A DNA stretch of 64,000 bases from Oscillospiraceae bacterium (GTDB taxonomy: Bacteria; Bacillota; Clostridia; Oscillospirales; Ruminococcaceae): positions 1 to 64,000 of the forward strand of contig JAFXGY010000017.1 in NCBI GenBank assembly GCA_017536625.1, written 5' to 3'. Each line of letters opens with the position of its first letter. The first letter of the stretch is position 1. The position numbers and the translations under genes are program-made. The notes under the pieces are model-generated. The model was not told where the DNA came from. It worked only from the letters and a program-made list of their open reading frames with translations, and searched no databases. Shown here one piece after another: positions 1 to 10,000 of this stretch.

Positions 1-141
1 CTTTTTACGCTTGCGTTTGGGTTTTTCGACTTTGCGGAGTCTGCCGTCGGCAATAAATGCAAATTCTTCATCCTCAAGCACTATTGCGTAGAAACTGCCG
101 CGGTCTTTACCCGCTTTTGACAAAACTACCTGTCCGAGCAT
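1..141 (-). CDS. KOW-domain RNA-binding protein, L14e-like (partial)
   Basis: The first 47 codons of a minus-strand gene whose 3' end lies outside the window. The protein starts MLGQVVLSKAGKDRGSFYAI, the KOW-type beta barrel of the small L14e/L6e/L27e-like proteins that Clostridia often encode between map and infA, and it becomes very Lys/Arg-rich after residue 38. It lies 11 nt downstream of map, so it should be part of the ribosomal operon. An RNA-binding role is inferred from the family; the exact function is not established. Confidence 0.8.
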   Translation of the reverse strand, partial: MLGQVVLSKAGKDRGSFYAIVLEDEEFAFIADGRLRKVEKPKRKRKK

Positions 142-152
142 ATTTCACCTCA

Positions 153-902
153 TCAGTCCGGGTCGGTCAGAATGATCGGACCGTCTTCTGTGATGGCGAT
201 GGTATGCTCAAAATGAGCAGAAAGTTTGCCGTCTTTGGTTCTTACTGTCCATCCGTTGGAGTCCGTTGATACGAACCTTGTTCCGGCATTTATCATGGGT
301 TCAATGGCGATGCACATTCCGCTCACCAGCCTTGGACCATGACCAGCCGCGCCGAAATTCGGCACTTCCGGGTCTTCGTGGACGCTGCGTCCGATTCCGT
401 GCCCGACAAATTCGCGAACAACGGAATAGCCGCGTTCTTCACAGTAAGTTTGAACGGCGTTTGAAATATCTCCGACTCTGTGCCCGACAGTTGCCATTTC
501 AATACCTTTATAAAGGCTCTGTTTGGTAACATCAAGAAGAGCAAGAGCTTCTTCGGAAGCATTCCCCGCCACAAAAGTTGCGGCGTTGTCGCCGTGGTAA
601 CCATCCAGGCATGCACCCACGTCAATCGAAACGATATCGCCTTCCTTGATAACCCTGTTTCCGGGGATACCATGGATAAGTTCATCATTTACAGAGATGC
701 ATGCGCTGGCGGGAAAACCGTATAAATTCAGGAACGAGGGGGTTGCCCCCTGACTCACGATGAAATCATGAATAACTCTGTCAATTTCCGCGGTGGTAAC
801 ACCGGGAACAACAGCTTCGCCGCCGACCTTAAGAGCGAGAGCCGAAAGTCTTCCGGCTTCACGCATCTTTTTGATGGCACCTGCGGTTTTCAGAATCACC
901 AT
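153..902 (-). CDS. map: Methionine aminopeptidase, type I
   Basis: Cytosolic metalloenzyme that removes the initiator methionine from nascent proteins. At 249 aa it is normal for the short type I form. The five metal ligands of the pita-bread fold are all visible: D94 (in SIDVG), D105 (in HGDNA), H168 (in VGHGIG), E201 (in IEPM) and E232 (in FEHT); H77 is the usual substrate-side histidine. It follows adk by 3 nt, the common Bacillota order secY-adk-map, and is co-transcribed with the ribosomal genes. Confidence 0.97.
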   Translation of the reverse strand: MVILKTAGAIKKMREAGRLSALALKVGGEAVVPGVTTAEIDRVIHDFIVSQGATPSFLNLYGFPASACISVNDELIHGIPGNRVIKEGDIVSIDVGACLDGYHGDNAATFVAGNASEEALALLDVTKQSLYKGIEMATVGHRVGDISNAVQTYCEERGYSVVREFVGHGIGRSVHEDPEVPNFGAAGHGPRLVSGMCIAIEPMINAGTRFVSTDSNGWTVRTKDGKLSAHFEHTIAITEDGPIILTDPD

Positions 903-905
903 GAT

Positions 906-1538
906 TTAGACCCCCAGAGCTTCCAGAGCAAGACGGGTGGTTTCTTCAATACCATTTTCACCGTTTACTGCTGCAAGCTTGCCTTTCTCCCCATAAAAAC
1001 CTTTAAGCGGCTCGGTTTGTTCATGATAAACATCGAGTCTGTGCTTAATGGTTTCAGGGAGATCGTCCTTTCTGATGATAATTTCTCCGCCGCATTTCGG
1101 GCAGACGTTATCAGCAGGGGGAGGACAAGAAATCATATGATAGGGAGCGCCGCATCCATGGCAAACTCTGCGTCCGGAAAGACGGGAAACAATGACTTCG
1201 TCGCGAACGGCGATTTCAAGTGCTTTGTCGATGTGAACGCCGCCTTCCTCAAGAGCTTCTGCCTGAGGAATGGTGCGGGGGAAGCCATCAAGGATGAAAC
1301 CGTTTTTGCAGTCGTCCTTTTTAAGGCGCTCCTCGATGATGGAGATAACAAGTGCATCCGGAACAAGTTTTCCGGAGTCCATGTATCCTTTTGCTTCAAG
1401 TCCAAGCGGAGTTTCGTTTTTAACTGCCTCACGCAGGATATTGCCTGTGCTAATAGTCGGAATTCCGAGTTTCTCTTTAAGAATTTCGGCCTGAGTTCCT
1501 TTTCCTGCACCAGGAGCTCCAAGAAGAATAAGATTCAT
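906..1538 (-). CDS. adk: Adenylate kinase with zinc-binding LID
   Basis: Interconverts ATP + AMP and 2 ADP in the cytosol. The P-loop GAPGAGKGT is at residues 7-15, and the nucleotide-binding DGFPRT motif is near residues 84-89. The LID is the long form with a four-cysteine zinc site, C126-x2-C129 and C146-x2-C149, typical of Gram-positive enzymes. The length of 210 aa is normal. It lies 18 nt downstream of secY and 3 nt upstream of map. Confidence 0.97.
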   Translation of the reverse strand: MNLILLGAPGAGKGTQAEILKEKLGIPTISTGNILREAVKNETPLGLEAKGYMDSGKLVPDALVISIIEERLKKDDCKNGFILDGFPRTIPQAEALEEGGVHIDKALEIAVRDEVIVSRLSGRRVCHGCGAPYHMISCPPPADNVCPKCGGEIIIRKDDLPETIKHRLDVYHEQTEPLKGFYGEKGKLAAVNGENGIEETTRLALEALGV

Positions 1539-1556
1539 GGATATACCTCCTTATAA

Positions 1557-2852
1557 TTATTCAAGGAATCCTTTATAATGTCTCATCATCATCTGAGATT
1601 CAAGGGATCTTGCAGTTTCAAGTGCAACGGAAACTACGATGATAACAGTGGTACCGCCGATAGTTACGCCCTGGATGCCGGAAACGGCACCGATGATGGT
1701 GGGGAGAAGAGCAATGATTCCGAGGAACATAGCACCGATGAAGGTGATTTTGCCGATGATTCTGGAAATGAAGTCTGCGGTAGGTTTACCGGGACGAATT
1801 CCGGGGATTGCACCGTTGTTCTTCTGGAGGTTATTTGCCATCTCAACAGGATTATACTGAATAGCAATATAGAAATAGCTGAATGCCACGATGAGGACAA
1901 AGTAAAGAACGGAATAGAGCCAGTGGGTCTGTTCAAACATATTGAAGAAACCTTCCCAGAAGGAACCGGCTTTTACGTTTACGAATGCCTCGATGGTAGA
2001 AGGAATGGCAAGGATTGCACCCGCAAAGATGATCGGGAGAACACCGGCCATGGTTACTTTTACCGGAATGTGGCTGGACTGGCCGCCATACTGTTTGCGT
2101 CCGACTACGCGTTTTGCATACTGGACGGGGATACGGCGTTCAGCCTGGTTCATAAGAACGATGAATGCGATAAGCAATACAAAGATAATGACGAGTGCCG
2201 GAACGAAGAAATAATATTTAACTTCGCCGCTGGTAAGGTAAGCCCAGAGAGTGCTGATAAGTCTGGGACCACCGGAAACGATACCGGCAAAAAGGATCAT
2301 GGAAATACCATTTCCGATGCCTTTTTCATCAATTCTTTCGCCGAGCCACATGACGAGCATGGAACCGGCGGTGAAAACGAAGAGGATAGTTACGATAACA
2401 AGTGCGTTTTCCCAACCATTGTCGAAAGAAGCTACTGCATTATATCCTTTAAGGGTTACATAGTAAGCATAGGACTGAATAAGAGCAAGAGCAACAGTGG
2501 ACCAACGGGTGATCATGTTGATTTTCTTTTTGCCTTCAGGACCTTCCTTTGCCATTTTCTCAAGTGCAGGAATTGCAACAGTGAGAAGCTGAATAACGAT
2601 GGAGGATGTAATGTAAGGAGAGATGGAAAGTGCAAAAACGGTTGCCATGGAAAGAGCACCACCGGTGAGCATGTTCAGATAACCGAGAAGGTTACCGGAG
2701 TTTGCTGCGAACATCGCAGAAAGTGCGGTGGTATCAAGGAAAGGAACCGGAATTGCAGCACCAAGACGGAAAATTACGATAATGAGGAGGGTATAAAGAA
2801 GTTTTTCGCGGATATCCTCTACTTTCCAAGCATTCTTGAAGACATCAAACAT
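1557..2852 (-). CDS. secY: SecY preprotein translocase channel subunit
   Basis: Main channel subunit of the SecYEG translocon in the cytoplasmic membrane. The 431 aa sequence has the ten hydrophobic helices expected of SecY, starting with an amphipathic N-terminus (MFDVFKNAWKVEDIREKLLY) and a first helix rich in Ile and Leu. The cytosolic loop QAERRIPVQYAKRVVGRK, near residues 236-253, is the conserved ribosome and SecA contact loop. It follows rplO with a 2 nt gap, which indicates translational coupling. Confidence 0.98.
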   Translation of the reverse strand: MFDVFKNAWKVEDIREKLLYTLLIIVIFRLGAAIPVPFLDTTALSAMFAANSGNLLGYLNMLTGGALSMATVFALSISPYITSSIVIQLLTVAIPALEKMAKEGPEGKKKINMITRWSTVALALIQSYAYYVTLKGYNAVASFDNGWENALVIVTILFVFTAGSMLVMWLGERIDEKGIGNGISMILFAGIVSGGPRLISTLWAYLTSGEVKYYFFVPALVIIFVLLIAFIVLMNQAERRIPVQYAKRVVGRKQYGGQSSHIPVKVTMAGVLPIIFAGAILAIPSTIEAFVNVKAGSFWEGFFNMFEQTHWLYSVLYFVLIVAFSYFYIAIQYNPVEMANNLQKNNGAIPGIRPGKPTADFISRIIGKITFIGAMFLGIIALLPTIIGAVSGIQGVTIGGTTVIIVVSVALETARSLESQMMMRHYKGFLE

Positions 2853-2854
2853 CT

Positions 2855-3295
2855 TTATTTCACCTCGGCCTTTCCGCCAACCTCCTCGATTTTCTGCTTA
2901 GCAGACTCAGAGAAAGCAGCTACTTCAACAGTGAGCTGTTTGGTGAGCTCGCCGTTACCGAGAACTTTGACTCCGTCAAGAGTCTTTTTGAGAAGGCCTG
3001 CTTCAACGAGGAGTTCCTCGGTTACTACAGTGCCGTTTTCGAAAATTTCAAGATCGCCAACGTTTACGATTGCGTACTGGGTGGCGAAAATGTTTTTAAA
3101 TCCGCGTTTCGGGATCTGTCTCTGGAGAGGCATCTGGCCGCCTTCAAATCCGGGGCGGATAGAGCCGCCGGAACGGGCTTTCTGACCTTTATGACCTTTA
3201 CCAGCGGTTTTGCCGTTGCCGGAACCGTGGCCTCTACCTCTGCGGTAGCTTTCAGTATTTGCGCCGGGTGCCGGTGCAAGTTCATGAAGTTTCAT
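2855..3295 (-). CDS. rplO: 50S ribosomal protein L15
   Basis: Late-assembly protein of the large subunit. The protein begins [20 protein letters not shown] and continues with the glycine- and lysine-rich extension typical of L15 ([20 protein letters not shown]), followed by [18 protein letters not shown]. The 146 aa length fits the family. It lies 14 nt after rpmD and its stop nearly touches the secY start. Confidence 0.98.
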   Translation of the reverse strand: MKLHELAPAPGANTESYRRGRGHGSGNGKTAGKGHKGQKARSGGSIRPGFEGGQMPLQRQIPKRGFKNIFATQYAIVNVGDLEIFENGTVVTEELLVEAGLLKKTLDGVKVLGNGELTKQLTVEVAAFSESAKQKIEEVGGKAEVK

Positions 3296-3309
3296 ATCGG
3301 TGCACCTCC

Positions 3310-3489
3310 TTATTCTTCTACTTCGGTTACCTCGACCATGTGAGCAATTTTGGCAATTTTGCCGCGGGTTGCTGCATTGTCGGGCTGAAGGGTTTCCGCA
3401 CCAATTTTGCGGAGGCCAAGGGAGATTGCAGTTGCGATCTGGCCATCTTTCTTGTGGATGAAACCTTTAACAAGTTTGATTTTAAGCAT
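3310..3489 (-). CDS. rpmD: 50S ribosomal protein L30
   Basis: A 59-residue gene in the gap between rpsE and rplO. The reverse strand reads [20 protein letters not shown] and ends [12 protein letters not shown] before a TAA, with a ribosome-binding site (AAGGAGGAAAAC) just upstream. The length and the LVKGFIHKK start match short bacterial L30, whose usual place is between S5 and L15. It has a 14 nt spacer to rplO. Confidence 0.96.
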   Translation of the reverse strand: MLKIKLVKGFIHKKDGQIATAISLGLRKIGAETLQPDNAATRGKIAKIAHMVEVTEVEE

Positions 3490-3506
3490 TTTAACTGTTT
3501 TCCTCC

Positions 3507-4007
3507 TTAACCGTAGATTTCTTCAACGGTTTTGCCGCGGATTGCTGCAACCTGCTCCGCATCACGGAGAGAAAGCAGACCCTGCATGGTGGCAGAAACT
3601 ACGTTGCAAGGATTGTTGGAACGGAGGCATTTGGTACGAACATCGTGAATGCCTGCTGCTTCCATAACGGCACGAACTGCGCCGCCTGCGATAACACCGG
3701 TACCTTTGGGAGCCGGTTTCATAAGAACTTCGCCGGCGCCGAATTTACCGATAACCTCGTGAGGAATGGTGGTTCCTTTGAGGGTAATGTGTTTGAGATT
3801 TTTCTTTGCGTCTTCAATACCTTTGCGGATTGCGTCCGGAACTTCGTTAGATTTGCCCATGCCGAAACCAATGGTTCCGTTCTGGTCGCCAACTACTACG
3901 AGAGCGCTGAACTTCATAACACGTCCGCCTTTGACGGTTTTGGATACGCGGTTTATTGCTACGACCTTTTCAACAAGATCGAGTTTAGAAGCATCGATTA
4001 AAGCCAT
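3507..4007 (-). CDS. rpsE: 30S ribosomal protein S5
   Basis: Small-subunit protein near the decoding centre that contributes to translational accuracy and mRNA unwinding. The 166 aa sequence shows the double-stranded RNA-binding N-terminal domain ([20 protein letters not shown]) and the C-terminal [19 protein letters not shown] segment. It starts 14 nt downstream of rplR and ends 17 nt before rpmD, in canonical spc order. Confidence 0.98.
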   Translation of the reverse strand: MALIDASKLDLVEKVVAINRVSKTVKGGRVMKFSALVVVGDQNGTIGFGMGKSNEVPDAIRKGIEDAKKNLKHITLKGTTIPHEVIGKFGAGEVLMKPAPKGTGVIAGGAVRAVMEAAGIHDVRTKCLRSNNPCNVVSATMQGLLSLRDAEQVAAIRGKTVEEIYG

Positions 4008-4021
4008 CTGTATCCTCCTTC

Positions 4022-4381
4022 TTAGAATTGAAGTCCACCCTCGCGGGCACCTTCTGCAAGTTCTTTAACACGTCCGTGATAGAGGTAGCCGCTTCTGTCG
4101 AATACGACACAAGTGATACCTTTTTCGATAGCTCTCTGAGCTACGAGTTTGCCGATCTCTTTTGCTGCTTCTTTGTTGCCGCCGTAATTCTCGAAAGATT
4201 TTTCGGTGGTGGAAGCTGCTGCGAGGGTAACTCCGTTTACGTCATCGATAATCTGAGCGTAGATGTGTTTAGCGGAGCGGAAAACATTAAGACGCGGTCT
4301 TTCAGCGGTTCCGCTGATTTTGTTTCTTACGCGGTAGTGTCTTTTAACACGTGCTGCGTTTTTATCAGCTTTAGATACCAT
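4022..4381 (-). CDS. rplR: 50S ribosomal protein L18
   Basis: 5S rRNA-binding protein of the central protuberance. The 119 aa sequence has the conserved [20 protein letters not shown] core and ends [19 protein letters not shown], both hallmarks of L18. The basic N-terminus ([14 protein letters not shown]) fits rRNA contact. It is placed between rplF and rpsE with gaps of 14-16 nt. Confidence 0.98.
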   Translation of the reverse strand: MVSKADKNAARVKRHYRVRNKISGTAERPRLNVFRSAKHIYAQIIDDVNGVTLAAASTTEKSFENYGGNKEAAKEIGKLVAQRAIEKGITCVVFDRSGYLYHGRVKELAEGAREGGLQF

Positions 4382-4397
4382 GTTTTTTCACTCCTTC

Positions 4398-4943
4398 TTA
4401 TTTTTTACCTTTACCGGCTTTACCTTCCTTGCGGATGATGGTTTCGCCGACATATTTGATACCTTTGCCTTTATAAGGTTCGGGCGGACGTTTTTCTCTG
4501 ATCTCTGCTGCGATCTGACCAACTCTCTGTTTGTCAGCGCCTTTAACAATAACTTTGTTAAGTGCAGGAACTTCGAAGGTTACACCGTCTTTTTCGGGGA
4601 CGATGACCTGGTGGGAATAACCAAGGTTCATAACAAGGTTGGTTCCCTCTTTAACTGCTTTATAACCAACACCGTTGATTTCAAGCTCTTTTGCGAAACC
4701 GGTGGAAACGCCGGTTACCATGTTGGATACAAGGGTTCTGGTAAGGCCGTGAAGGCTTTTCATTTCCTTAGTATCATCGGGGCGGGACACGATGATCTCG
4801 CCGTTTTCGACTGCGATGTTTATCTCAGGTCGAAAGCTCTGTTTAAGGGTACCGTTTTTACCCTTTACCTCTACAACGTTTCCGTCGATAACGACTTCAA
4901 CGCCTGCCGGTATAGCAATCGGTTTTTTACCGATACGAGACAT
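4398..4943 (-). CDS. rplF: 50S ribosomal protein L6
   Basis: Large-subunit protein near the factor-binding site. It begins [17 protein letters not shown], has the repeated L6 fold, and carries the family signature [16 protein letters not shown] near the C-terminus. The 181 aa length is standard. It lies between rpsH and rplR. Confidence 0.98.
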   Translation of the reverse strand: MSRIGKKPIAIPAGVEVVIDGNVVEVKGKNGTLKQSFRPEINIAVENGEIIVSRPDDTKEMKSLHGLTRTLVSNMVTGVSTGFAKELEINGVGYKAVKEGTNLVMNLGYSHQVIVPEKDGVTFEVPALNKVIVKGADKQRVGQIAAEIREKRPPEPYKGKGIKYVGETIIRKEGKAGKGKK

Positions 4944-4959
4944 TCAGTTTCCCTCCTTC

Positions 4960-5358
4960 TTACCAAATGAACGCAAGGACTTCGCCGCCGACGTTCTCTT
5001 TGCGTGCCTGTTTATCGGTCATGATTCCTTTATTGGTGGAAAGAATTGCGATACCAAGGCCTTTAAGAACTTTGGGCATTTCCTCAACGTTAGTGTAAAT
5101 GCGCAGGCCGGGTTTGGAAACCCTGCGAAGGCCTGTGATTACCGGGGTTTTATTTGCGCCGTATTTAAGCGTGATGTGGATGATTCCCTGTTTTCCATCT
5201 TCAATTACCTGGTAACCTTTGATGTAACCTTCATCGAGAAGGATCTGGGTAATTGCTTTTTTCATGTTAGAAGCGGGAACATCGACGGTATCATGCTTAG
5301 CGGAATTCGCGTTTCTGATGCGGGTCAGCAAGTCAGCGACTGTATCGGTGATATGCAT
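4960..5358 (-). CDS. rpsH: 30S ribosomal protein S8
   Basis: Primary 16S rRNA-binding protein of the small-subunit body. The N-terminus [20 protein letters not shown] and the C-terminus [20 protein letters not shown] are characteristic. The length of 132 aa is normal. In E. coli S8 represses the spc operon by binding the L5 region; whether that feedback exists here cannot be judged from sequence. Confidence 0.98.
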   Translation of the reverse strand: MHITDTVADLLTRIRNANSAKHDTVDVPASNMKKAITQILLDEGYIKGYQVIEDGKQGIIHITLKYGANKTPVITGLRRVSKPGLRIYTNVEEMPKVLKGLGIAILSTNKGIMTDKQARKENVGGEVLAFIW

Positions 5359-5386
5359 TCCTCAAACCTCCTTTGTTCTCTATAAG

Positions 5387-5572
5387 TTACCAGCTTGCCT
5401 TTTTTACGCCAGGGATCTCACCTTTGTAAGCAAGTTCTCTGAAGCAGATACGGCAAATACCAAATTTGCGAAGATAGGCGTGGGGTCTGCCACAGATTTT
5501 GCAGCGGGTATAAGCTCTGGTGGAGAACTTAGGTTCTGCTTTCTGTTTGACCTTCATAGACGTTTTTGCCAT
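5387..5572 (-). CDS. rpsN: 30S ribosomal protein S14, zinc-binding type Z
   Basis: Short 61 aa form of S14, with two CxxC pairs (CKIC and CRIC) that bind structural zinc, and the ending [11 protein letters not shown]. This zinc-containing version is the usual one in Clostridia; the zinc-free long form used under zinc limitation is not in this window. It is placed between rplE and rpsH, the standard spc position. Confidence 0.97.
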   Translation of the reverse strand: MAKTSMKVKQKAEPKFSTRAYTRCKICGRPHAYLRKFGICRICFRELAYKGEIPGVKKASW

Positions 5573-5590
5573 GTTTTATATCCTCCTATC

Positions 5591-6130
5591 TTACTTTTCA
5601 AACGGAGCGCCCATAAGGGTGAGCAGCTCGCGAGCTTCTTCATCGGTCTGTGCGGTGGTGATGAAGCAGATGTTCATACCACGAAGCTTTTCGATTTTAT
5701 CATAGTCGATCTCCGGGAAGATCAGCTGTTCTTTCAGACCGAGGCTGTAGTTGCCGCGTCCGTCGAAAGCGTTAGGATTGATACCACGGAAGTCTCTTAC
5801 TCGCGGAAGAGCGATGTTGAAGAGTCTGTCCATGAATTCGTACATTTTTGCACCACGAAGGGTTACTTTTGCACCGATTACCATTCCTTCACGGAGTTTG
5901 AAGTTTGCTACGGATTTTTTAGCTTTGCAGGTGATTGCTTTCTGACCGGTGATAGCACCGAGGTCTTTGAGGATAGCGTCCATTGCTTTGGAGTTATCTT
6001 TGCAATCGCCAGCGCCAACGTTCACGACGATCTTATCGAGTTTCGGGATCTGCATGACGCTTTTGTATTCAAACTTCTTCATAAGAGCAGGTGCTACATC
6101 GTTTTTGTAGTACTCACTAAGTCTAGTCAT
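5591..6130 (-). CDS. rplE: 50S ribosomal protein L5
   Basis: 5S rRNA-binding protein that forms an intersubunit bridge to S13. The 179 aa sequence shows [20 protein letters not shown] at the start, the [13 protein letters not shown] motif, and [20 protein letters not shown] near the end. It is 17 nt downstream of rplX. Confidence 0.98.
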   Translation of the reverse strand: MTRLSEYYKNDVAPALMKKFEYKSVMQIPKLDKIVVNVGAGDCKDNSKAMDAILKDLGAITGQKAITCKAKKSVANFKLREGMVIGAKVTLRGAKMYEFMDRLFNIALPRVRDFRGINPNAFDGRGNYSLGLKEQLIFPEIDYDKIEKLRGMNICFITTAQTDEEARELLTLMGAPFEK

Positions 6131-6146
6131 GTGTTTTCCTCCTTAC

Positions 6147-6464
6147 TCAAAAAGTTTCGCCGCATTTCTTGCAAAGACGTTTTTTGGTTCCGTCAGCAAG
6201 AACTTTATGGGCCAGTCTAGTGGGTTTGCCGCATTTGGGGCAGACAAGCATCACTTTGCAGGCGTAGATGGCGGTTTCAACCTGAAGAAGTCCACCCTGC
6301 TCACCCATTCTTCTGGGTTTTGCATGTTTGGTTGCAATGTTGCAGCCTTCGACAATAACTTTGCCTTCGGAAGGGCTTACTTCAAGTACCTTGCCTTCTT
6401 TGCCTTTATCTCTTCCGGAGATGATGATGACTTTGTCGCCGGTTTTTACGTGTACTTTATTCAT
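6147..6464 (-). CDS. rplX: 50S ribosomal protein L24
   Basis: Assembly-initiating large-subunit protein with an N-terminal KOW motif ([20 protein letters not shown]). The C-terminal extension has two cysteine pairs, CPKC and CKKC, that could hold zinc, as in many Clostridia L24 proteins. An upstream in-frame TTG at 6470 is only 3 nt from the AGGAGG site. The ATG at 6464 is 9 nt from it and is preferred, giving 105 aa. Confidence 0.96.
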   Translation of the reverse strand: MNKVHVKTGDKVIIISGRDKGKEGKVLEVSPSEGKVIVEGCNIATKHAKPRRMGEQGGLLQVETAIYACKVMLVCPKCGKPTRLAHKVLADGTKKRLCKKCGETF

Positions 6465-6481
6465 CGTCAATTTCCTCCTTC

Positions 6482-6850
6482 TTAGAGAACTTCGGGCGCA
6501 AGGCTCAGGATTTTAAGGTAATCTTTTTCACGGAGCTCACGAGCTACCGGTCCAAAGATACGGGTTCCACGCGGGTTTTTGTCTTCCTTGATGATGACTG
6601 CTGCGTTTTCGTCGAAACGAATGTAGCTGCCGTCATCACGACGGAGACCTTTGGCCGAGCGGACGATAACAGCTTTGACTACATCGCCTTTTTTGACCAT
6701 GCCGCCGGGAGCTGCCTTTTTAACACTGGCTACGATTACGTCGCCGATGTTAGCATATTTTCTTCTGGTACCGCCGAGAACACGGATGCACTGAAGTTCT
6801 TTTGCACCGGTGTTATCAGCAACCTTCAGATGAGATTGCATCTGTATCAC
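6482..6850 (-). CDS. rplN: 50S ribosomal protein L14
   Basis: Large-subunit protein at the subunit interface that forms bridges to 16S rRNA. The 122 aa sequence is highly conserved: [20 protein letters not shown] at the start, then [19 protein letters not shown], and [20 protein letters not shown] near the end. It is located between rpsQ and rplX. Confidence 0.98.
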   Translation of the reverse strand: MIQMQSHLKVADNTGAKELQCIRVLGGTRRKYANIGDVIVASVKKAAPGGMVKKGDVVKAVIVRSAKGLRRDDGSYIRFDENAAVIIKEDKNPRGTRIFGPVARELREKDYLKILSLAPEVL

Positions 6851-6881
6851 AGATTATTTCCTCCTTTCCGTCCGACTCTAA

Positions 6882-7142
6882 TTATTTGGCCTTTTCGATA
6901 ATCTCGGAAACTCTCCAACGTTTGTCTTTGGACAAAGGTCTGGTTTCCATGATTTCTACACGGTCGCCGATTCCGCATTCGTTGTTTTCGTCATGCGCTT
7001 TGAATCTTACGGTTCTCTTAATAATCTTTTTATAAAGGGGGTGCTGAACACGGTCTTCGACTTTAACAACAACGGTTTTGTCCATTTTGTCGCTAACTAC
7101 GATACCGACTCTGGTTTTTCTAAGATTTCTTTCTTCGTTCAT
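6882..7142 (-). CDS. rpsQ: 30S ribosomal protein S17
   Basis: Primary 16S rRNA-binding protein with an OB fold. The 86 aa sequence contains [20 protein letters not shown] and the conserved [20 protein letters not shown]. It is 18 nt after rpmC. Length and position are canonical. Confidence 0.98.
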   Translation of the reverse strand: MNEERNLRKTRVGIVVSDKMDKTVVVKVEDRVQHPLYKKIIKRTVRFKAHDENNECGIGDRVEIMETRPLSKDKRWRVSEIIEKAK

Positions 7143-7160
7143 GCTTTATCCTCCCTTCAA

Positions 7161-7361
7161 TTACTGCTCTGCCTTAAGCTCGAGTTCACGAAGAGCGGTT
7201 TTAACTCTTGCGATGTCTTTTCTGACTTCAACAAGTCTCATCGGATTTTCAAGCTGGTTAATGGCGTGCTGGAATCTCAGGTTGAAAAGCTCGGCTTTGA
7301 GCTCAGAAAGTTTCTTTTCAAGGTCTGCTTTATTCATTCCACGAACCTGTGCTGCTTTCAT
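7161..7361 (-). CDS. rpmC: 50S ribosomal protein L29
   Basis: Small two-helix protein at the polypeptide exit, part of the docking area for trigger factor and SRP. It has 66 aa; the [20 protein letters not shown] segment and [16 protein letters not shown] are the family signature. Its start overlaps the rplP stop by 4 nt, which suggests coupled translation. Confidence 0.97.
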   Translation of the reverse strand: MKAAQVRGMNKADLEKKLSELKAELFNLRFQHAINQLENPMRLVEVRKDIARVKTALRELELKAEQ

Positions 7362-7786
7362 TGCTCGTCAACCCCCTTTTCTTCCCTTTTTACGAATTTG
7401 CATTTGATAGGAAGCTTGTGGGAAGCAAGTCTCATTGCTTCTCTTGCAAGCTCTTCGGATACTCCGCCGATTTCGAACATTACGCGGCCGGGTTTAACAA
7501 CGGCTGCCCAATATTCAGGAGCACCTTTACCGGAACCCATTCGGGTTTCTGCAGGTTTTGCAGTGATGGGTTTATCCGGGAAAACTTTGATCCAAACCTG
7601 ACCGCCACGTTTGATGTAACGGGTCATAGCGATACGAGCTGCCTCGATCTGGTTTGCTTTGAGCCAGCAGGGCTCAAGAGCCATAAGGCCGTATTCGCCG
7701 TTGGAAACGAAATTACCTCTGTGTGCAGCACCTTTCATGCGGCCTCTCTGAACACGACGGTATTTAACTCTCTTCGGAAGAAGCAT
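7358..7786 (-). CDS. rplP: 50S ribosomal protein L16
   Basis: Large-subunit protein that helps position tRNA in the A site. The 142 aa sequence begins [19 protein letters not shown] and contains [20 protein letters not shown] and [20 protein letters not shown]. It overlaps rpmC by 4 nt at its 3' end and the rpsC stop by 1 nt at its 5' end. Confidence 0.98.
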   Translation of the reverse strand: MLLPKRVKYRRVQRGRMKGAAHRGNFVSNGEYGLMALEPCWLKANQIEAARIAMTRYIKRGGQVWIKVFPDKPITAKPAETRMGSGKGAPEYWAAVVKPGRVMFEIGGVSEELAREAMRLASHKLPIKCKFVKREEKGVDEQ

Positions 7787-8478
7787 TATTTACGACCTCC
7801 TTCTTTGCGAGAGGGCTGTTTTTTTACGTCGTTAAGAACGTCGCCGTTGTAGATCCAAACTTTAACACCGATGCGGCCATAGGTGGTTGCAGCTTCTGCA
7901 AAACCGTAGTCGATATCAGCACGAATGGTCTGAAGCGGAATGGTGCCCTCATGATAGCATTCGCTGCCGGCAATCTCTCTACCGCCAAGACGGCCGGAGC
8001 ACATTACTTTGATACCTTTTACGCCGAGTTTCATGGAACGGCCGATGGACTGTTTCATTGCACGACGGAAGGAAATTCTGCGTTCGAGCTGTGCAGCAAT
8101 GTTTTCTGCAACAAGCTGTGCGTCTTTATCAGGCTGTTTAACTTCAACAATGTTGAGGAAAACCTGAACTTTTTCTTCTTTGCCTTTGTTGAGCATCTGC
8201 TCGCATTCAAGGCGAAGTTTTTCAATTTCAGAACCCTGACGGCCGATGACCATGCCGGGTTTTGCGCAATGGATGTGGATTCTCACTTTGTTGTCGCCGG
8301 TACGTTCGATTTCAACTTTCGGAACGCCTGCGCCGTAAAGTTTGTTTTTGAGGAATTTACGAAGGTTGTAATCCTCTACAAGAGTGTCGCCGAAGACTGC
8401 GTCCTTGGCAAACCAGCGGGAATCCCAATTTTTAATTACACCAACACGGAGACCGTGGGGATTAACTTTCTGTCCCAT
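7786..8478 (-). CDS. rpsC: 30S ribosomal protein S3
   Basis: Small-subunit head protein lining the mRNA entry channel, with helicase activity shared with S4 and S5. The 230 aa sequence starts [20 protein letters not shown]. It has a KH domain with the GxxG loop (GRQG, near residue 80) and the C-terminal [18 protein letters not shown]. It lies 15 nt downstream of rplV. Confidence 0.98.
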   Translation of the reverse strand: MGQKVNPHGLRVGVIKNWDSRWFAKDAVFGDTLVEDYNLRKFLKNKLYGAGVPKVEIERTGDNKVRIHIHCAKPGMVIGRQGSEIEKLRLECEQMLNKGKEEKVQVFLNIVEVKQPDKDAQLVAENIAAQLERRISFRRAMKQSIGRSMKLGVKGIKVMCSGRLGGREIAGSECYHEGTIPLQTIRADIDYGFAEAATTYGRIGVKVWIYNGDVLNDVKKQPSRKEGGRK

Positions 8479-8493
8479 TAATTTACCTCCTAC

Positions 8494-8829
8494 TTAGTCT
8501 TTTTCTCTGAGAACCAGGGTGATATGAGAAGATCTCTTAAGGATACGGAATGCTTTACCGTGATCCATAGGCTGAATTCGTTTCATCGTCGGGCCGGGAG
8601 TTACGAAGCATTCTGCAATGTACATATTGTCTTTGCTCATGCCGTGGTTGTTCTCTCCGTTGGCGATAGCCGATTTCAGGAGCTTCTCGAGCGGCTCGCA
8701 GGCCGCTTTGGGGGTGTGTTTAAGCACTGCCATCGCATAGTCAACAGGTTTGTTTCTGATAAGATCAAGAACGATCTGGACTTTACGAGGCGAGATGCGG
8801 GCATATCTCAATATAGCCCTTGCTTCCAT
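8494..8829 (-). CDS. rplV: 50S ribosomal protein L22
   Basis: Lines the exit tunnel through an extended beta hairpin at the constriction where macrolides bind. The 111 aa sequence has YARISPRKVQIVLDLIRNKP near the start and the hairpin region VTPGPTMKRIQPMDHGKAFR; RSSHITLVLREKD ends the protein. It is located between rpsS and rpsC. Confidence 0.98.
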   Translation of the reverse strand: MEARAILRYARISPRKVQIVLDLIRNKPVDYAMAVLKHTPKAACEPLEKLLKSAIANGENNHGMSKDNMYIAECFVTPGPTMKRIQPMDHGKAFRILKRSSHITLVLREKD

Positions 8830-8849
8830 TTGAAATCCTCCTCTCGGCC

Positions 8850-9131
8850 TTATTTACCGTTGTTAGTTTTTTTGGAACCGGCGTGACCTCTGAAGGTTCT
8901 GGTGGGAGCAAACTCACCGAGTTTGTGACCAACCATATCTTCGGTTACATATACCGGAACATGTTTACGTCCATCGTGAACCGCAAAGGTATGTCCTACG
9001 AAATCCGGGAAGATCGTGGACGAACGGCTCCAGGTTTTAAGAACTCTTTTCTCGCCTGCTTTGTTCATTTCACGAACTCTTGCAAGAAGAACAGGCTGTA
9101 CGAACGGTCCTTTTTTAACGCTTCTGCTCAT
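8850..9131 (-). CDS. rpsS: 30S ribosomal protein S19
   Basis: Small-subunit head protein near the intersubunit B1 bridges. The sequence [20 protein letters not shown] and the later [20 protein letters not shown] are diagnostic; the length is 93 aa. It lies between rplB and rplV. Confidence 0.98.
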   Translation of the reverse strand: MSRSVKKGPFVQPVLLARVREMNKAGEKRVLKTWSRSSTIFPDFVGHTFAVHDGRKHVPVYVTEDMVGHKLGEFAPTRTFRGHAGSKKTNNGK

Positions 9132-9152
9132 TTCGTTTATCCTCCTTCTCGA

Positions 9153-9986
9153 TTATTTCGCGTTGCGGCGTTTCACGATAAATTTATCGGATGCCTTGTG
9201 TTTGTTTCTGGTCTTGTAACCAAGTGCGGGTTTGCCCCAAGGAGTTACAGGACCCGGACGGCCGATAGGAGATTTACCTTCACCACCGCCGTGAGGATGG
9301 TCGCAGGGGTTCATTACGGAACCGCGAACGGTAGGTCTCCAGCCCATGTGACGCATACGGCCTGCTTTACCGTAGGAAACGTTTGCGTGTTCAACGTTGG
9401 AAACCTGGCCGATGGTTGCATAGCAGCCATTCGGAACATTGCGGAGCTCGCCGCTGGGAAGACGGATAAGAGCATATTTGCCTTCTTTAGCCATGAGCTG
9501 TGCCATGGTGCCTGCAGAACGAACAAGCTGTGCGCCTTTTCCGGGATAAAGCTCTACGTTGTGGATGAAAGTACCAACAGGGATGTTGACAAGGGGAAGA
9601 GCGTTGCCGGGGATGATGTCTGCTTCCGGACCGGAAGTAACTTTATCGCCGGGTTTCATTCCGTGAGGAGCAACGATGTATCTCTTCTCGCCGTCTTCAT
9701 ACTGAACAAGAGCGATGTGAGCGGAACGGTTGGGGTCGTACTCAAGAGTGAGAACGTCTGCCATCATTCCGGTTTTGTTACGTTTGAAATCGATAATACG
9801 ATATTTGGTTCTGTTGCCGCCGCCACGATGACGAACGGTGATGCGGCCGTAGGAGTTACGACCGGAATGCTTCTTCATCGGTTCGAGAAGGCTGCGTTCC
9901 GGAGCTACCTTGGAAAGTCCAGAGTAATCGATAGTGGACATATCGCGACGACCGGGAGTAGTGGGGTTATAGAACTTAATAGCCAT
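9153..9986 (-). CDS. rplB: 50S ribosomal protein L2
   Basis: Core protein close to the peptidyl transferase centre, needed for subunit association. The 277 aa sequence carries the conserved C-terminal loop [20 protein letters not shown] with the functionally important histidine, and the N-terminal [20 protein letters not shown]. It lies between rplW and rpsS. Confidence 0.99.
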   Translation of the reverse strand: MAIKFYNPTTPGRRDMSTIDYSGLSKVAPERSLLEPMKKHSGRNSYGRITVRHRGGGNRTKYRIIDFKRNKTGMMADVLTLEYDPNRSAHIALVQYEDGEKRYIVAPHGMKPGDKVTSGPEADIIPGNALPLVNIPVGTFIHNVELYPGKGAQLVRSAGTMAQLMAKEGKYALIRLPSGELRNVPNGCYATIGQVSNVEHANVSYGKAGRMRHMGWRPTVRGSVMNPCDHPHGGGEGKSPIGRPGPVTPWGKPALGYKTRNKHKASDKFIVKRRNAK

Positions 9987-10000
9987 TCAGTCCGTCCTCC